A stretch of 7,769 nt of DNA from JBGPJM01 sp041485385 (GTDB lineage: Bacteria; Planctomycetota; Phycisphaerae; Phycisphaerales; UBA1924): positions 1 through 7,769 of the forward strand of contig JBGPJM010000226.1 in assembly GCA_041485385.1 (NCBI GenBank). The letters run 5' to 3'. Both the position numbers and the translations under genes were made by a program. Numbering within the stretch: position 1 is the first letter of the stretch; each line of letters begins with the position of its first letter. Below are positions 6,113-7,769 of the stretch, piece by piece. The notes below the pieces were generated by a model. It made no database searches. It was not told the DNA's origin and was given only the letters and a program-made list of their open reading frames with translations.

Positions 6113-6473
6113 CCGCGCCGGTGCCCGGGACGCTCGCGCGCCGGCGTTCCAGTGACTCCTGAGGGTTGGACTCCGTAGAGCACACTGGCGACTCGTTCGT
6201 CGATCGTCAGCATGGGGACTCTTTCCAAGTCTGGGACCGGGATCGGCAAGGATTCTCAATCTCGAAAAATTCTTCTTCTCGGATGCCAGCGCGTGAGCGA
6301 TCCATTCGGTATTGCCCAGCCGTTGAGTCATGGGTCTGTGGGCTTTCGGGCACGACCGGAAGCCACCGGCACCCCGAAGATCGTCACTCTTCTGCATGGT
6401 CTCCCCTTCGAGCGGGGCGAGCACAACTCCGGCGCGTGGTTTGCAGCAGTTCACCAAAAAAGGACCGGTCGCC

Positions 6474-6479
6474 AAGGAG
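6474..6479 (+). promoter_or_regulatory. Ribosome binding site of the gamma-subunit gene
   Basis: AAGGAG six bases before GTG 6486. It decides the start there. The ATG at 6330 in the same frame would add 52 residues of unfamiliar sequence. Confidence 0.85.
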
Positions 6480-6485
6480 ACCGCC

Positions 6486-7085
6486 GTGTTCGAAATACGC
6501 ATCCACGGCCGGGGAGGGCAGGGCGTCGTGACCGCGGCGGAGATGCTCTCCATCGCCGGGTTCGTCGAGGGGTATTGGGCCCAGGCGATCCCGAGCTTCG
6601 GATCCGAGCGTATGGGCGCGCCGGTGTTGGCATTCTGTCGCCTCAGTGAGAGCGAGATCCGCTCGCGCGAGCCCATCACGTGCCCCGACGCGGTGGTGAT
6701 CCAGGACCCGACGCTGCTGCACCAGGTGAAGGTCTTCGAGGGGCTGTCGCCCGAGGGCTACGTCCTGATCAACTCGGTGCGGAGCCTCGACCAGCTCGGG
6801 ATCGGCGAGTTTCTCGCCAAGCTCCCGCCGGGACACGCAAGGAGTCTGCCCGCGACGGAGATGGCGCTCCGGCACGTCGGGCGCCCCGTGCCCAACGCGG
6901 TGTTGCTGGCCGGGCTGTGCGCCATCACCGGGTGGCTGAAGCTCGCTTCGGTCGAGACGGCGATCCGGCAGAAGTTCAAGGGCGACGTGGGGGAGCGGAA
7001 CGTCGCGGCGGCGCGCGAGGCGTTCGCGCTGTGCGGCGGCGCGTGCGCGAAGGAAGGAGCGACGGCCAATGCTCAAGCAGTGTGA
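6486..7085 (+). CDS. porG: 2-oxoacid:ferredoxin oxidoreductase, gamma subunit
   Basis: A 199-residue protein starting at GTG 6486 with a strong ribosome site. It is the gamma subunit of a pyruvate/2-oxoacid:ferredoxin oxidoreductase, the CoA-dependent enzyme that decarboxylates a 2-oxoacid and passes electrons to ferredoxin in the cytoplasm. The family's N-terminal pattern EIRIHGRGGQGVVTAAEML is at residues 3-21, with the glycine-rich loop GRGGQG at 8-13. PSFGSERMGAPV (36-47) is another conserved gamma-subunit motif. The length matches a full single domain (usually about 180-200 residues). The last 17 nt overlap the start of the alpha-subunit gene in another frame, typical of translational coupling. 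Substrate choice (pyruvate, 2-oxoglutarate or a branched-chain oxoacid) cannot be read from this subunit. Confidence 0.92.
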   Translation: MFEIRIHGRGGQGVVTAAEMLSIAGFVEGYWAQAIPSFGSERMGAPVLAFCRLSESEIRSREPITCPDAVVIQDPTLLHQVKVFEGLSPEGYVLINSVRSLDQLGIGEFLAKLPPGHARSLPATEMALRHVGRPVPNAVLLAGLCAITGWLKLASVETAIRQKFKGDVGERNVAAAREAFALCGGACAKEGATANAQAV

Positions 7086-7769
7086 GGGCTCGCAAGCCGT
7101 CGCCGAGGCGATTGCGCTGTGCCGTCCGGAGGTGATCTGCGCCTACCCGATCACGCCGCAGACGCACATCGTCGAGACGCTGGGCGCGCTCGTGAAAAGC
7201 GGGGCGCTGACCAGGTGCGAGTACATCAACGTCGAGAGCGAGTTCGCGGCGATGTCGGTGGCGATCGGCGCCTCGGCGTGCGGGGCCCGCGCGTACACGG
7301 CGACGGCCAGCCAGGGCCTGCTGTACATGGCCGAGGCGGTGTTCAACGCCTCGGGGCTGGGCCTGCCGATCGTGATGACGGTGGGCAACCGGGCGATCGG
7401 CGCGCCGATCAACATCTGGAACGACCACACCGACAGCATGGCCCTGCGTGACGCGGGGTGGCTCCAGCTCTTCGCCGAAACCAACCAGGAGGCGGTGGAC
7501 CTGCACATCCAGGCGTTCAGGCTGGCGGAGCTGCTCTCGATGCCGGTGATGGTGTGCATGGACGGGTTCATCCTGACGCACGCGTACGAGCGCCTCGACG
7601 TGCCCACCCAGGAGCAGGTGGACGCGTTCCTGCCGCCGTACGAGCCCAGGCAGGTCGTCGACCCCGACGACCCGGTGACGATCGGCGCGATGGTCGGGCC
7701 CGAGGCGTTCATGGAGGTCCGCTACCTCGCGCACGCCAAGCAGATGCAGGCGCTGGAGCTGATCCCGGA
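7069..7769 (+). CDS. porA: 2-oxoacid:ferredoxin oxidoreductase, alpha subunit (3' end cut)
   Basis: The frame is open from ATG 7069 to the window edge, giving 233 codons of a protein usually near 400. The ribosome site AAGGAG is at 7054-7059 inside the gamma gene. The N-terminus has EGSQAVAEAI (6-15), then YPITPQTHIVE (26-36), the substrate-side motif of this family. INVESEFAAMSVAIGASACGAR (53-74) and TATASQGL (77-84) follow. Near residues 122-140 comes NIWNDHTDSMALRDAGW, close to the wording of PorA proteins. Together these mark the alpha chain that builds the active site with the thiamine-diphosphate-binding beta chain, whose gene should follow just outside the window. Pyruvate is the most likely substrate by wording, but other 2-oxoacids are not excluded. 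Together with the gamma gene this points to ferredoxin-dependent metabolism, as in anaerobic or facultative growth. Confidence 0.93.
   Translation, partial: MLKQCEGSQAVAEAIALCRPEVICAYPITPQTHIVETLGALVKSGALTRCEYINVESEFAAMSVAIGASACGARAYTATASQGLLYMAEAVFNASGLGLPIVMTVGNRAIGAPINIWNDHTDSMALRDAGWLQLFAETNQEAVDLHIQAFRLAELLSMPVMVCMDGFILTHAYERLDVPTQEQVDAFLPPYEPRQVVDPDDPVTIGAMVGPEAFMEVRYLAHAKQMQALELIP

Larger units (their letters stand above)
6034..6485. other. 452-bp intergenic region between divergent genes
   Basis: I see no convincing gene here. The frames that stay open give low-complexity or unfamiliar translations. The part near the GAF gene (about 6034-6145) is extremely GC-rich and holds the hairpin at 6081-6112. 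The part nearer the oxidoreductase operon (about 6200-6480) is less GC-rich, with an AT-richer patch at 6256-6280 (aatctcgaaaaattc). Promoters for both divergent genes are expected here, but I cannot place them. It could also hold a leader RNA or the remnant of a lost gene. Confidence 0.5.

Noticed and set aside
5512..6249. Longer GAF protein starting at 6249 or at ATG 6072
   Set aside because: The extra N-terminal sequence is Arg/Gly-rich and low in complexity, and neither start has a ribosome site. ATG 6033 has AGGA at good spacing just before the recognisable domain.
6256..6280. AT-richer patch as a sigma-70 promoter for the oxidoreductase operon
   Set aside because: No pair of boxes with proper spacing could be picked out, so no promoter was called.
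6330..6485. 52-residue N-terminal extension of the gamma subunit
   Set aside because: The family pattern begins right after GTG 6486, which has AAGGAG six bases upstream. The extension resembles no known domain.

Overview
This is a very GC-rich, gene-dense bacterial window, with third codon positions almost all G or C. Gene content and sequence style suggest a Planctomycetota-type bacterium, possibly Phycisphaerae, but this is inference: there is no rRNA or other phylogenetic marker. I see no tRNA, rRNA, CRISPR array, insertion sequence or phage gene.

Layout. Three genes lie on the minus strand between 1 and 4093. In order of transcription they are a membrane-anchored beta-propeller (PD40/TolB-like) protein (4093-2777), argininosuccinate lyase ArgH with an unusual C-terminal extension (2697-715), and a conserved protein of unknown function with a proline-rich insertion, cut by the window start (601-1). 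A 95-bp divergent intergenic region separates this block from a plus-strand group: a short RluA-type pseudouridine synthase (4189-4821), an entericidin-like small lipoprotein (4995-5186) and a DUF1328 two-span membrane peptide (5251-5433). A strong hairpin at 5482-5510 ends this group and also faces a convergent minus-strand GAF-domain gene (6033-5512). That gene carries the residues expected of free methionine-(R)-sulfoxide reductase. A 452-bp non-coding stretch follows. The window then ends in a plus-strand operon for a multi-subunit 2-oxoacid (probably pyruvate):ferredoxin oxidoreductase: the gamma subunit (6486-7085), overlapping by 17 nt the alpha subunit (7069 to the window end).

How the genes fit together. 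Most are housekeeping genes: arginine biosynthesis, RNA modification, ferredoxin-linked 2-oxoacid oxidation. They sit beside small envelope proteins and a possible methionine-oxidation repair enzyme. I see no defence system or mobile island. The most unusual item is the roughly 170-residue ArgH extension, which holds two degenerate repeats built around a shared LPYTP motif and has no counterpart in canonical ArgH. Lesser items are G-rich tracts opposite proline linkers, an inverted GGGCAT/ATGCCC arrangement downstream of argH, a structured element at 6081-6112, and the absence of a ferredoxin-like delta subunit between the gamma and alpha genes.
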